A DNA stretch of 64,000 nucleotides from Dugong dugon (lineage: Eukaryota > Chordata > Mammalia > Sirenia > Dugongidae), in NCBI GenBank assembly GCA_030035585.1, contig CM057476.1:19638501-19702500 (forward strand), in the 5' to 3' direction. Below, piece by piece: positions 22,183 through 32,215 of the stretch. Positions within the stretch are counted from its first letter, which is position 1. Each line of letters begins with the position of its first letter. The notes below the pieces were generated by a model. The model did not search any database. It saw only the letters and a list, made by a program, of their open reading frames with translations, and was not told the origin of the DNA. The translations under genes and the position numbers were made by a program.

Positions 22183-22482
22183 GAGGGGAGATGGAAAATA
22201 ATTAAAAAGCCACATTGAAAGTGGTCTATTGTGTGAAGTCTATTAATTTCCTCATCGACTCATCAGGACGCCGACTGAGATGGAGGGAAAGCAACAACAA
22301 CAAAAAAAAAAAGGCACCCTAGGAAAACTCCAGGCCACATGTTTGTATCTGGTGGTCCAAATAGGTGTTAAGATAATCCATTGTCAATATCCAAGTTCTG
22401 CTGAGCATTTGCAAGGCACCCAGACCATGAAATACCTTTTGCTCCAGGCAGAGGGGAGGGTAGAGGAGGGAGTCGTTCTTCC

Positions 22483-22686
22483 CCTTGTTGTTGTTGGGTG
22501 TCGTTGAGTTGATTATCGACTCATAGCGACCCGTCTAACAGAGTAGAACTGCCCCATAGTATCTTCTAGGCTGTAATCTTTACTGGAGCACATCGCCAGA
22601 TCTTTCCCCCATAGAGCCGTTGTGTGGATTCGAACCAACCTTTAGGTTAGCAGCCAAGTGATTAACCTTTGCACCACTAGGGCTGT
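22483..22686 (-). mobile_element. AfroSINE, long form, antisense
   Basis: TTGTTGTTGTTGGGTGTCGT to CTTTGCACCACTAGGGCTG. The flanking 22190-22482 and 22687-22898 hold nothing I recognise. Confidence 0.92.
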
Positions 22687-22911
22687 TAAGGCAAGAAAAT
22701 GCCTCTTTTATAAGCTCCTCTACAAACTCTGTTTGGGAAGCAGGGAGAATTCCTAGACTTCTGGGAAAGCTAAGAGTTATTAGAATAAAGATCCTCCTCT
22801 TAAGACGGCTATAAACTTCCAAGGATCTTTTTTCCCCTAACATTTAGCATTGGGAAACAAAAAAGTCTAGAACTTGAAGTCAACATTGTTTAGCCCTCTA
22901 AGGTCCCTGGA

Positions 22912-23070
22912 GTGGAGCCCTGGTGGCACAGCAGTTAAGAGCTCAGCTGCTGACCAAAATGTCGACAGTTCAATCCACCACCCCACTCGTTGGAAACCCT
23001 GTGGGGCAGTTCTACTCTGTCCTATAGGGTTGCTATGAGTTGGAATTGACTCGACGGCAGTGGGGTTTTT
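22912..23070 (+). mobile_element. AfroSINE, short form (first of a four-SINE run)
   Basis: GAGCCCTGGTGGCACAGCAG to GACGGCAGTGGGGTTTTT. It is flanked by the 13-bp duplication TAAGGTCCCTGGA (22899-22911 and 23071-23083). Confidence 0.95.
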
Positions 23071-23083
23071 TAAGGTCCCTGGA

Positions 23084-23287
23084 AGGATCCCTGGTGGCAG
23101 AGTGGTTAAAGTGCTCGTGCTCAGCTGCTAACCGAAAGGTCAGCAGTTCCAACCCACCAGTGGCTCCAAGGGAGAAAGTTGTGGCAGTCTGCTTCAGTAA
23201 AGATTTACAGCCTTGGAAACCTCATGGGGCAGCTCTATTCTGTCCTGTAGGGCCACTATGAGTCGGAATCGACCTGACAGCAATGAG
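23084..23287 (+). mobile_element. AfroSINE, long form (second of the run)
   Basis: GATCCCTGGTGGCAGAGTGG to GGAATCGACCTGACAGCAAT. TAAGGTCCCTGG recurs after it (23288-23299), so it entered the same site as its left neighbour. Confidence 0.93.
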
Positions 23288-23300
23288 TAAGGTCCCTGGG

Positions 23301-23485
23301 TGAGGCAAACAGTTTAAACGGAAAGATTGGTGGTTTAAACCCATCCAGGGGCTTGGTGGAAGAAAGGTCTGGCAATCTGCTTTGTAAAGATTACGGCCAA
23401 GAAAATCCTATGCAGCAGTTCCACTCTGTAACCCATGAGGTCGCCATGAGTCAGAAGCGGCTCAGTGGCAACAGGTCTGCTTTTC
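23301..23485 (+). mobile_element. AfroSINE, long form, head shortened (third of the run)
   Basis: GAGGCAAACAGTTTAAACGG, GGTCTGGCAATCTGCTTTG and GAGGTCGCCATGAGTCAGAA. Its variant head normally begins near AGTCCCTGGGTGG, which overlaps the repeated target word. Confidence 0.88.
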
Positions 23486-23505
23486 TGCTGAGTTGTGCTG
23501 CAGGG

Positions 23506-23855
23506 GCATTGGTACTTCAGTGGCAGAATTCTTGCCTTCTGTGTGGAAGGCCTGGGTTTGGTTCCCCGTCAGCACACCTTGTACACAGCTACCGCTCGTG
23601 TGTCTGTGGAGGCTTGCACGTTGCGATGATGCTGAAGAGGTTTTAACAGAACGTCTAGACTAAGACAGACTAGGAAGAAAGACCTGGTGATCTACTTCTG
23701 AAAATCAGTCAATGAAAGCCCTGTGGCTCACAAGGGTCTAATCTGTAACTGCTCGTGGCGATGGCGCAGGCCTGGGTAATGCTCCATTCCCTTGTGCCTG
23801 GGGTCGCCGTGAGCCAGTCAGGGGCCTCCTTGATGGCAGCTGACAACAGTCGTGC
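23506..23855 (+). mobile_element. tRNA-Gly-headed SINE with RTE-like tail (fourth of the run)
   Basis: The head at 23506-23576 (GCATTGGTACTTCAGTGGCA ... GGTTTGGTTCC) is a decayed tRNA-Gly. The body holds GAAAGACCTGGTGATCTACT, and the tail has GGGGTCGCCGTGAGCCAGTC and GATGGCAGCTGACAAC. Compare 24717. Confidence 0.85.
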
Positions 23856-23939
23856 TGAATCAACATGGCCAAGTAACTGCAGATTTTTTTCTCCATCTGC
23901 AACTCCTATGGGGCAATTAAGACTCCACAAACGGCTCTA

Positions 23940-24716
23940 ATTTTCATGGGGAGACAGTCTAATCCCTAAGGTAATTTAAAAGCATTATTCTATTTGCTGA
24001 TATTCATAATTATCCTCATTCAGGGGTGATTAAGAGGCTGCAGTTGGATAATAAAACGCCAGCAGTCTTCTTGACATTAAATGAAAAGCTAATCCTTCAT
24101 TTCAACTGTTGAGCTGTCAGCATTGAGTAAATCAGACACATAAAAACTTGCAACAGTGTAATTCTTCTATCATTTGAGTTTGATCCTCGTCAATTCCACA
24201 GCTAAGACCTCTTGAATCCAAATTTGGGACTATGCTTTCTTTTTGATGTATGTTTGGTTTAAATTTTAGTGGCCCCAGGGCCATATCTTTCAGAATCTAG
24301 GACAGCGCCCTCAGAGGGCCCTCCTTGAGAGTTAGATGTATCCGTCTGTTCGTTGAGCAAACATTCATTAAGTTCTAAGTGAGAAGCTGCTACCTGCTGT
24401 TTGCGGAGTTAATCTTTGGTTTGTGTTTGGTGGGCCAGGCAGCAGCAATGGGCCGGAGAAGGTATCGTTTCAATTCAAGCTCTAAATGAACTTATTTTTC
24501 AACATTGTTAGATACTGCGAAATTAGAACTGCTGAGAATAAAGAAGATCTTAATTTAGAAGTATCTGACCCTAGTTCAAGTTTGAGGGATGTATCATAGG
24601 CCATGAAATATTCATTTGAAAGGGTTAGATTTTAAATTCCACATTGCTTCTCTTGGTGGATGCAGTTTTTAAATACGACTGATTCGGAAATCTGGTTTCC
24701 TAAGGAAAGTGAGGGG
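23940..24716. other. Non-repetitive stretch; candidate conserved non-coding DNA
   Basis: It has no recognised transposon. AT-rich words with homeodomain- and bHLH-like cores are dense in 23990-24240 (ATTCATAATTATCCTC, GGATAATAAAACG, AGCTAATCC). No coding frame. Function is inference. Confidence 0.35.
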
Positions 24717-25011
24717 GCAGTGGTGGTTCAGTGGTAGAATTCTCACCTTCCACGTGGGAGACCGGGGTTCAATTCCTGGCCAGTGCGCCTCATGTGCGGC
24801 CACCACTCGTCTGTCTGTGGAAGCTTGTGTGTTACTGTGATGCTAACAGACTAAGTTGGGCTAGGAAGAAAGGCCTGGCAATCTACTTCCAAAGACAACA
24901 GTCCACTCCACAACCAGTCATGGGGATGGCACAGGACAGGGCAGTGTTTTGTTCTATTCTGCATGAAGTCGCCATGAGCCAGGGGCTGGCTTGATGGCAG
25001 TAACAACAAGG
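24717..25011 (+). mobile_element. tRNA-Gly-headed SINE, best copy
   Basis: Bases 24717-24787 (71 nt) follow the whole tRNA-Gly sequence. The acceptor-stem side is GCAGTGG, the A box is TGGTTCAGTGGTAG, the anticodon loop region is CTTCCAC, and the B box is GGTTCAATTCC. No CCA is encoded and the stems carry mismatches. A body with GAAAGGCCTGGCAATCTACT and the tail GAAGTCGCCATGAGCCAGGG ... GATGGCAGTAACAACAAGG follow. Pol III transcription of the ancestor is expected; the tail suggests mobilisation by RTE. Confidence 0.9.
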
Positions 25012-25041
25012 AGAGAGAAATATGTGCTAAATAGGACATAG

Positions 25042-25378
25042 CAGGGTTCAGCAAACTTTTTCTGCTAAGGACCAGAGAGTAACTATTTTTGACTTTGCGG
25101 TTGATTCAGCCTCTGTCCAGCTACTCAAGGGAAGTTGTAACATGAAAGCTGTACTAGACCATACATAAACAATGAGCATGGCTGTGTTTTAATACAACTT
25201 TACTTACAGACACTGAAATTTGAATGTCATGTAATTTTCTCATGTCACGAAATACCATTATTCTCTTGAAATTTTTTTCAACTGTTTAAAAATGTGAAAG
25301 CCATTTTTAGTTTGTGAGCCATACAAAAGCAGGCCAGGGGGCAAAATTGGCCTTTGGGCCGTAGTTTGCCGATCCCTG
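25042..25378. mobile_element. hAT-type non-autonomous DNA transposon
   Basis: Terminal inverted repeats: left CAGGGTTCAGCAAACT, right end reverse-complements to CAGGGATCGGCAAACT. Flanks contain AATAGGACAT and AATAGGGCAT, a likely decayed target duplication. A relative is at 62068. Confidence 0.82.
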
Positions 25379-25519
25379 AATAGGGCATCAAAACTGTTTT
25401 GCTTTTAGAATTTCATTGGCCACTTAGTCTGGGCTTCTAGACTGGAAATGGAATTGGTATGGATTTTGCTTTCTACTTAGGCACATACTGATCAGATCTA
25501 GCATGTCATTACTGTTGGA

Positions 25520-26445
25520 CTCTATGATCGGGGACGATGTTCTTTAGCACATCATGATGATAATTAAAAGCAAACGTAATGATAGCCGGGCACCATCTAG
25601 TTCTTCTGGTCTCATGGCTAAGGAGGCAGTAGTTCATGGAAGCAGTTAGACCTGCAGTCAAATTCTTTCTCTGATTCTTGGGTTTCCTTCTTCCTCTGCT
25701 GCTCCAAGAAAATAGAGACAAATTGTGGTATCTTGGATGCCCACTTGCAAGCTTTTAAGACCCCAGGCACTACTCACCAAATTAGGCAGTGGAACAGTAA
25801 CTCTAAAAGTGGTATTAGGCTAATTGACTGGACAGTCCCATGAAGCCATGACCTTGAGCCTTCAAACCAACAGAACTAATTCAATGAGGTGTATTTTGAT
25901 ATACTTAAATAGTATCAGCAACTTTAGCTTCTTTTTTTGAGGGAGGGTTTGCTTTCGGTGCCCAGCTACTATTACTGAACATTTCAAAGAATCAATAGAT
26001 GAATCCTGATCAAAAGGGGTAAAATGTGGAACAGAATTTAAAATTCTTACAGAATCCAGACTTACTGGATCTTTTGAAACTGGAAGAACCCCCAAATCTA
26101 TCACTCTAAGAAAATCTTCAAACCATGAACTGAAATTATTCCCTGAAGTCACCTTTAAACTAAACAACTGTTTAGCTAAATTAGTAAAGAATGTTTACCA
26201 TGAGCATTGCACTCTTAAAGAATTATCTAGATGAGATCAAATTGTCAACAGTAACTATAAAGCATAGATGAGAAATTTAGGGGGCAGGGAGTCTAAGACA
26301 ATGGTGGTGAAGCCATATGGGTGGAGATGTGAGGACGGTAACACAGCATGAAGAATGTAAACAATGTTATTGAACTATACATGTAGAAATTGATGAATGG
26401 GTGTATGCACTGCTGGGTATGTTCATCAAAATTAAAAATTTTTAA
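25520..26445. mobile_element. L1 3' end with 5' inversion
   Basis: About 25570-25915 is antisense L1 3' UTR. About 25940-26445 is sense L1 3' UTR running to the L1 end. The inverted part ends (GCCGGGCACCATCTAG) at the same L1 position where the sense part begins (GGTGCCCAGCTACTATTACT). This is the expected product of twin priming. Confidence 0.83.
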
Positions 26446-26649
26446 AAAGCTAGTACGTGGGCATACGTTAGGATTTCTGTAATAGGAAAAATAACAATAC
26501 AGTGACATGAGTCATTTTTTGAGAATCTACAAAAGCCAGTGTTTGCTTTTTGCTCACTTGTTGCTCCTGTGTACGCTCTGGGAGTGTCACTAGGTGGTAT
26601 GTACCGTGCAGTATGCAGAGTTAGAGATGACACTAGAAGTGTATCAGCT

Positions 26650-26824
26650 GTGTTGTCGTTAAGTGCCATCGAGTCAATTCAACTCATAGCGACCCCATGT
26701 GACAGCGTAGAAGTGCCACAGAGGGTTTTCTATGCTGCAGTCTTTACAGGTGTAGATTGCCAGGTCTTTCTTCCTCAGAGCCATTGGGCAGGTTCGGACC
26801 TCTAGCCTTTCATTTAGCAGCCAC
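26650..26824 (-). mobile_element. AfroSINE, long form, antisense
   Basis: TGTCGTTAAGTGCCATCGAG through TGTAGATTGCCAGGTCTTTC to CATTTAGCAGCC; the head is cut short. Confidence 0.88.
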
Positions 26825-26869
26825 TTCAGGGAAGGATCTTGTGGTGGTAAACCACTCTGTTGAGAACCT

Positions 26870-27240
26870 TCTAAAAAGTTGCTATATACAGTGCAATATC
26901 ATTTAGCCAGAAAGAGAAATGAAGTCCTGATACATACTATGACATGGGTGAACCCTGAAGATAGTACCCTAAAGTGAAATAGGTCAGACACAAAAGGACA
27001 AATATTGTATGATTCCACTTACATGAAATATAGAATAGGCAAATTCACAGCCACAAAAGTAGATTAGAGGTTACTAGGAGCTGGGGGACGGGGAAACGGG
27101 GAGTTACTGCTTAAGGGGTACTTAGTTTCTGTTTGGGGTGGTGTGAAACTTTTAAAAATAGGTAGTGTTGATGGTTACACAACATGGTGAATGTGATTAA
27201 CGTCACTGAGTTCTACACTTAAAAATGGCTTACAATGGCA
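26870..27240 (+). mobile_element. Older L1 3' end, sense
   Basis: CATTTAGCCAGAAAGAGAAA, GACACAAAAGGACAAATATT, and TGGTTACACAACATGGTGAA are the ORF2 C-terminus and 3' UTR of an L1M-type element. Confidence 0.82.
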
Positions 27241-27242
27241 AA

Positions 27243-27447
27243 TGTTAGCCCTGGTGGTGCAGTGGTTAAGTGCTCGGCTGCTACTGAAAAGTCAGTGGTT
27301 CGAACCCATCAGCCGCCCCACAGGAGAAAGATGTGGCAGTCTGTTTCTGTAAAGATTACAGCCTTGGAAACCATGTGGGACAGTTCTGCTCTGTCCTCTA
27401 GGGTGGCTGTGAGTCAAAGCGACTCGACAGCAACAGGTTTGGTTTAT
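27243..27447 (+). mobile_element. AfroSINE, long form
   Basis: AGCCCTGGTGGTGCAGTGGT to GCGACTCGACAGCAACAGGT, ending GGTTTATA. Confidence 0.94.
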
Positions 27448-27599
27448 ATATTTATATGTTACTAAAATAAAGCTTTTTTTTTTTTTTTTAATGGCAGAAG
27501 ATAAATATTTCCCAACCTTTCCTACAAGTAGGCTTTTTTTCCTACAAGTAGGTCTTTGGGTATGAGTTTTAAATTACATTTTGAAACATAAGTATTAAA

Positions 27600-29700
27600 A
27601 GAATCGATGTACATCTAGCCCATCAGGAGTCAGCACGTGGTCGCTTGCTATGTTGGAAACCACTGCTATTAAATATGGTTTCTGGTGTTGGGGCCTGGGC
27701 GATGGCCTTTCGCTACAGGAGGGTGGGAGGTGGCTGGGGAGCTGCTGAGCTCTCTAACCTACCCGCGGCCCGGAATCCTGGCCTGGACCCAGACGTTTGA
27801 GCGCCTCATAGCTCCTAGGGGACCTGACAGGCAGTTGTATTATGAAAACTGACACGCTGAATGGACCCCTTTTCACGACATTCTTTACCTGTCTCTTTGT
27901 GTTAAAGTGGGAACAAGCAAAGGAGCAGAGGAGAGAGTCGATGACGGCGGGCGGGAGATGGTAGGTGGAATGGAATCTCAGGCCGGTTTCATGTGTAGCT
28001 GATGTAGACCACGAAAACAAGAAAGGGTTGCACAGAACAAATCTCTATTGTTCCCTGCCATCTTTAAATGAGTGTCAAAGTAGGCAGGGGGGCTTTGACC
28101 GTTAACCGTACAATTTAGCCAGCCTGTTGTGGCCTGCAGACCCCACCTCCTTGGAGTTTCTCAGATTAGAAAAGAAGGCTCCAGCCCCTTCTAAATGGGC
28201 CATCTCTTGTTCTTTGTGTCCAGACGGCCCAGTGTGAAATCCGCAGTGACGTTAAATGTTTTCTAATGAATAATTACTGAAAGGAAATGGAGGACTATAT
28301 GTGTAATGGATTGTAGCGCATTAAAATGTTTTATTTTGCACACAAAAATGTTGTCCTTCACAAGCACCATGATTGTGGCAAGAAGGCCTTTGTGCTGGAC
28401 CTGTTTCAATGGATTATCGGCAAGCGTTTCCATCCCAAATGGGAATCAAAGGGCGCCTTTGGCAAACGAATGTTTTTCAAGATGGCAGCCATGAAACACA
28501 TTTAGTATTTAAAGTTGCGGGGTTTTAAAGGAATGTTTGAACTCGGGAGATTTTCTCATTTACTTTCCTCCCTTTTGATTTGGGAAACCAAAGCGGCTCA
28601 CCTCGACCTCTGTCCTGTTCCGAAGGCCCGATGGTCAGCCTTTACAAGGCTCTTTCTTGGAGCCTATTTCTTAGAAACATGCAAGAGGTCCCAGGAATGG
28701 GTGGTTGGCACTTTCTCTTGGCTAAACTTCATTTTTTTTCCCCCTGCATGTATTTGGATAAATACGAGACCGCAGGGAATTTCAAATGTCACCTCGTTGT
28801 GAACTTATTAAGAATTTCCCAGTGGGTTTTACTGAGGGGGGACTATTGGGATTTGAGTGGCCATTCAACATCTCTCTAAGTATGGAGACCCTTGGGTTTG
28901 TGTACCAGCTCTAATCGGTTTATGATAAAACTGTGCTTCTTGAATCAGTGTGAGATGTCAGCTTCAAAGTGTCAATGCTGTTTTGTTGCCAGTTAGACAA
29001 CCACCATAGCAAAGATCTAGCCCCTCTCTCTGGCACGTCACTAATTACGCTGGGGAGCTGGATACAAGAATAGCTGTGGTTTCTGAGGTTCAAAGGCTAG
29101 ACTTTGGGGAAATGTACCGCTTTCCAACTCCTCGGTCATGTCTTTGTGGGGCAGAGGGTAGGTATGTATATTCCCTCGAAGAAGTCTCTTTGGTCCTCAT
29201 GGAAGATATGTGAACTGTAGCCAAAAATTATCAACAGTCCTGATGTTCTCAGTGGACATGATCATATGAAGTACTGTATTAGGAAAAAATCAGATAAGCC
29301 TTTTTCACCCATGGATTAGAGATGCCAGCAGAAAGAGGTCTTGCTTGTAAGATTGTGCCTGAAATCCTTGTCAGTTTTGAAGCTTTAGACATCAGACAAC
29401 CATAGGATTCTGTGTTAGTGAAGAAATAGAAAAACAAAATCCTACATTGTTTTGAAAATACAAGAGAGTATTGATATATTCCCTTCAGTGTATGTAGACA
29501 ACCTCCATCTACTAAGTTGCTCCCTTTTGGTTTTGCTACTTACCTGTTAGCTCCACAAGTCTAACTAAATTTTCAACATAAAGCAAGGCTTCTCAGCTAG
29601 CTGGTTACCCAAGCTACAATTCTCTAAAGAGTAAGTGGGAAACAAAAGTGTGGGGTTTCTCACAGGGACCTCTGTCTCCTAATCTTTTCTTAGAGGAGAA
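27600..29700. other. Longest repeat-poor block; candidate regulatory DNA
   Basis: Over 2 kb with no transposon I recognise, in a window where most other kilobases carry one. The core at 28080-28560 combines GC-rich and AT-rich ordered words (AATGAATAATTACTG, CGCATTAAAATG, TTTTATTTTGCACAC). Around 29040 it has CACTAATTACGCTGGGGAGC. Plus-strand frames here lack splice logic. If gene order follows other mammals, FOXN4 lies to the left and MYO1H to the right, so a FOXN4 or MYO1H enhancer is plausible. That is inference. Confidence 0.4.
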
Positions 29701-29719
29701 GCAGAATCATGGCATCTGG

Positions 29720-30145
29720 CATTTTTAAAAAGACTTTTTATTTGAGATATAACCCACATACTGAAAAGTGCATAAAAGGCACAGCTTAATGAATTATTAG
29801 AATGCACACACCCACGTACTGTATTTTTACACAAATAACGCACTTGTTATACTTTTTTTGCGCCCTCCCCCCATGATGTATTTTCTAAGCACTATGCTAA
29901 TTTTTTACATGTTGCTGTAAAAAAAATTAGCAGAATGTGCTTATGAAAATACCTTGTCAGGGAGGGCCCAGTTGGCAAAAAAAAGTATAGCACGTGCATT
30001 ATACGTGTAAAATACAGTAATCACCATCTGGGTCAAGGCATAGAACATGACAGCACCCCAGAAGCCCCTCACATGTCCCTTCCCATTCAACCCTCTTCAT
30101 ACCTGCTAAAGATATATAGCCACTAGTAGATTTTCATGTCATATT
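29720..30145 (-). mobile_element. Old L1-type 3' end, antisense, split by a MITE
   Basis: GAGATATAACCCACATACTG, AAGTGCATAAAAGGCACAGC, then after the MITE CATCTGGGTCAAGGCATAG and CAGCACCCCAGAAGCCCC. The pattern is that of ancient L1 tails. Confidence 0.6.
29819..30017. mobile_element. 199-bp palindromic MITE with TA target duplication
   Basis: The left end CTGTATTTTTACACAAATAA and the right end, reverse-complementing to CTGTATTTTACACGTATAAT, form long terminal inverted repeats. Similarity extends about 80 bp inward, so the element is nearly all hairpin. TA dinucleotides flank it (29817-29818 and 30018-30019), as for Tc1/mariner-type transposons. There is no transposase. Confidence 0.85.
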
Positions 30146-30292
30146 TTTTAACCATTTGTTGAGAATTTTTGTAAAAAAAAAAAAAAAATTACAGCTTAAA
30201 GAAAAATATCAGATTATTTTCACACAGCAGAAGTAGCTACTTGAGTTCAGCCAGGACAGAGATGAACATAGCTACCTCTTTTGCTTGTGCCT

Positions 30293-30882
30293 TAAAAAAA
30301 AAATTGTGATGAAAATATACACAACAAAACATACACCAATTCAACGATTTCTACGTGTAGAATTCAGTGACATTGATGACATTCTTCAAATTGTGCAACC
30401 ATGCTCAATAGCCTTTTCCGAATTATTCCACCACCATTAACATAAACTCAAGGCACCCCAAGCAAAAACTCCCCCTTCCCCCTCCCTCCCACTCCTAGTA
30501 ACCACTAAGAATTTTTTTGTTTCTGTATGTTTGTGTATTTCCTATAAGTGAGATCATACGGTATTTGTCATTTTGTGACTGATTTATTTTGCTCAGCATA
30601 ATATTTTCTAGGTTCATCCATGTTGTGGTATGCATCAGGCTTCATTCCTCTTTATGGCTGAGTAATATTCCATTGTATGTACATAACACATTTTGTTTAG
30701 CCATTAATCTATTTGTTGAAGGACATTTTGATTGTTTCCTTTTGGGCTATTGTGAGTACTGCTGCAGTGAATATTGGTATACATGGGTCTGCTCATGTTG
30801 CTGCTTTCAGGTCTTTGGTATATACCTAGGGGAGAATTTCTGGGTCATATGGTAGTTCTATATTCCACTTTTTGAGGCATAC
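30293..30882 (-). mobile_element. L1 3' end, antisense
   Basis: GATGAAAATATACACAACAA, CATTAACATAAACTCAAGGC, and GAGTACTGCTGCAGTGAATA. Same tail type as 41605 and 45000. Confidence 0.87.
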
Positions 30883-31133
30883 CAAAAAAAAAACCATTGC
30901 CATGGAGTCAATTCTGACTCATAGCGACCCTATAGGACAGGGTGGAACTGCCCTATGGGCTTTACAAGGCTGTAATCTTTACAGAAGCAGAGTGCCACAT
31001 CTTTCTCCCACAGAGCAGCTAATGGATTCAAACCACCTACCTTTTGGTTAGCAGCTGAGTGCTTAACCACTGCACCACCAGGGCTCCTTTTGGAGGCATG
31101 TTGTTGTTGTCATTGTTGTTGGGTGCCATCGAG
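30883..31133 (-). mobile_element. AfroSINE, long form, antisense, plus a second tail fragment
   Basis: The full copy is 30883-31087 (GCCATGGAGTCAATTCTGAC to ACCACTGCACCACCAGGGCT). A bare tail fragment (about 31100-31133, GTTGTTGGGTGCCATCGAG) follows. TTTTTGAGGCAT, TTTTGGAGGCAT and TTTTTTGAGGCAT recur before, between and after, so both used one target. Confidence 0.88.
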
Positions 31134-31134
31134 T

Positions 31135-31488
31135 TTTTTGAGGCATAGTTACCTCTTAATGTGTATCAGGAAAAATAACTAGCAAACCCAATGCATTGCT
31201 GCTCAGACATTATTACTCAGAACAGGATGAAAGTAGGCCCTTTGTTATTCCTGCATCAATGCAAAGAAAACAACCGAGTCAGAAATAGGAAAGGTGAGTC
31301 CCTGCATACAGCAAAAATTGCAATTGAGACACAGAGACATGGGATTCATTAAGAACTGTCTTTTGGATTGGGTGGGTTGCTTTCTGGTTAAACTGGAAAG
31401 AGAATGCAGACATCCCATGGTGTTCAATACTCGGTCACCAAGGATTCTGTAATTCCATCAGGAAAAATGAGAGCTTTTACTGATAAAC
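31135..31488. other. Stretch without gene or recognised repeat
   Basis: No coding frame and no repeat I can name. Confidence 0.5.
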
Positions 31489-31752
31489 TTTTGTTGTTAG
31501 CTGCTGTCGAGTCAGCCCCTGACTCATGGTGACCCTATGAACAACTGAATGAAACACTCTAGTCCATACAGGTTTTCATTGGTTGATTTTTCAAAGTAGA
31601 TTGCCAGGCCTTTCTTCCTACTCTGTCTTAATCTGGAAGATCCACTGAAACCTGTTCAGCATCATAGCAACATGCAAGCCTCCACTGACAGACAGGTGGT
31701 GGATTCACATGAGGAACCTTGGCCGGGAACTGAACCCAGGGCTCCCGCATGT
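31489..31752 (-). mobile_element. tRNA-Gly-headed SINE, antisense, head truncated
   Basis: TTGTTGTTAGCTGCTGTCGA, GTAGATTGCCAGGCCTTTCT, CTGACAGACAGGTGGTGG and GGGAACTGAACCCAGGGCTC (part of the head). It joins directly to a sense AfroSINE at 31755. Confidence 0.82.
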
Positions 31753-31754
31753 GG

Positions 31755-31925
31755 TTGAGTGCTGGAAGGTTAGCAGTTTGAACCCACCCAGAGGCATGTC
31801 AGAAGGCAAGCCTGGTGATCTGCTTCTGAAAGATGACAGCCTTGAAAACTCTATGGAGCAGTTCTACTCTGAAAGGCATGGGGTCACCATGACTTGCCAG
31901 ACTAGATGGCGGTGGCTTGGCAAAA
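31755..31925 (+). mobile_element. AfroSINE, long form, 5' shortened
   Basis: TGAGTGCTGGAAGGTTAGCA, GCCTGGTGATCTGCTTCTG, GGGGTCACCATGACTTGCC. The first part of the head is replaced by the neighbouring antisense SINE. Confidence 0.85.
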
Positions 31926-32039
31926 CTGGAGTAGATCAAGCTTCTATCGAGAAGACTGGTTTTCAGATTCTCTTCTCAGTCCTTCTCTTCCATTTTGTAC
32001 CTTTCCCCTCACATGCTTAGAGTCTCTTGTGAGGTGGTA

Positions 32040-32215
32040 GAACTTGGAGGTTGGGTGCAAAGGCTCTGGAGTCCAGCTGCTTGTTTGAATCCTGCCTTGC
32101 TCACCCAGCCATGGGTCATGTACTTACCACCCACGGGCTTTGCATAGTTCAGCCTCAACTGAAAAATAGAGATAGTAGCGTCTACTTTCTACTTAAATGA
32201 GAAAATCTGCCACTA
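32040..32215 (+). mobile_element. MIR, sense
   Basis: AGGCTCTGGAGTCCAGCTGC, TGTTTGAATCCTGCCTTGCT, and a degraded CTCAACTGAAAAATAGAGAT in MIR order. Confidence 0.75.

Noticed and set aside
22899-23855. CRISPR-like or tandem-repeat array
   Set aside because: The repeated units are separate SINE insertions with target duplications and RNA-polymerase III-type heads.
24717-24787. A functional tRNA-Gly gene
   Set aside because: It matches tRNA-Gly over its length but has stem mismatches and continues into a repeated SINE body with an RTE tail; four relatives exist in the window.
28306-28879. Coding exons in the 28 kb block (frames of 62-99 codons)
   Set aside because: No splice-flanked segment resembles FOXN4 or any protein I recognise; composition fits non-coding conserved DNA better.
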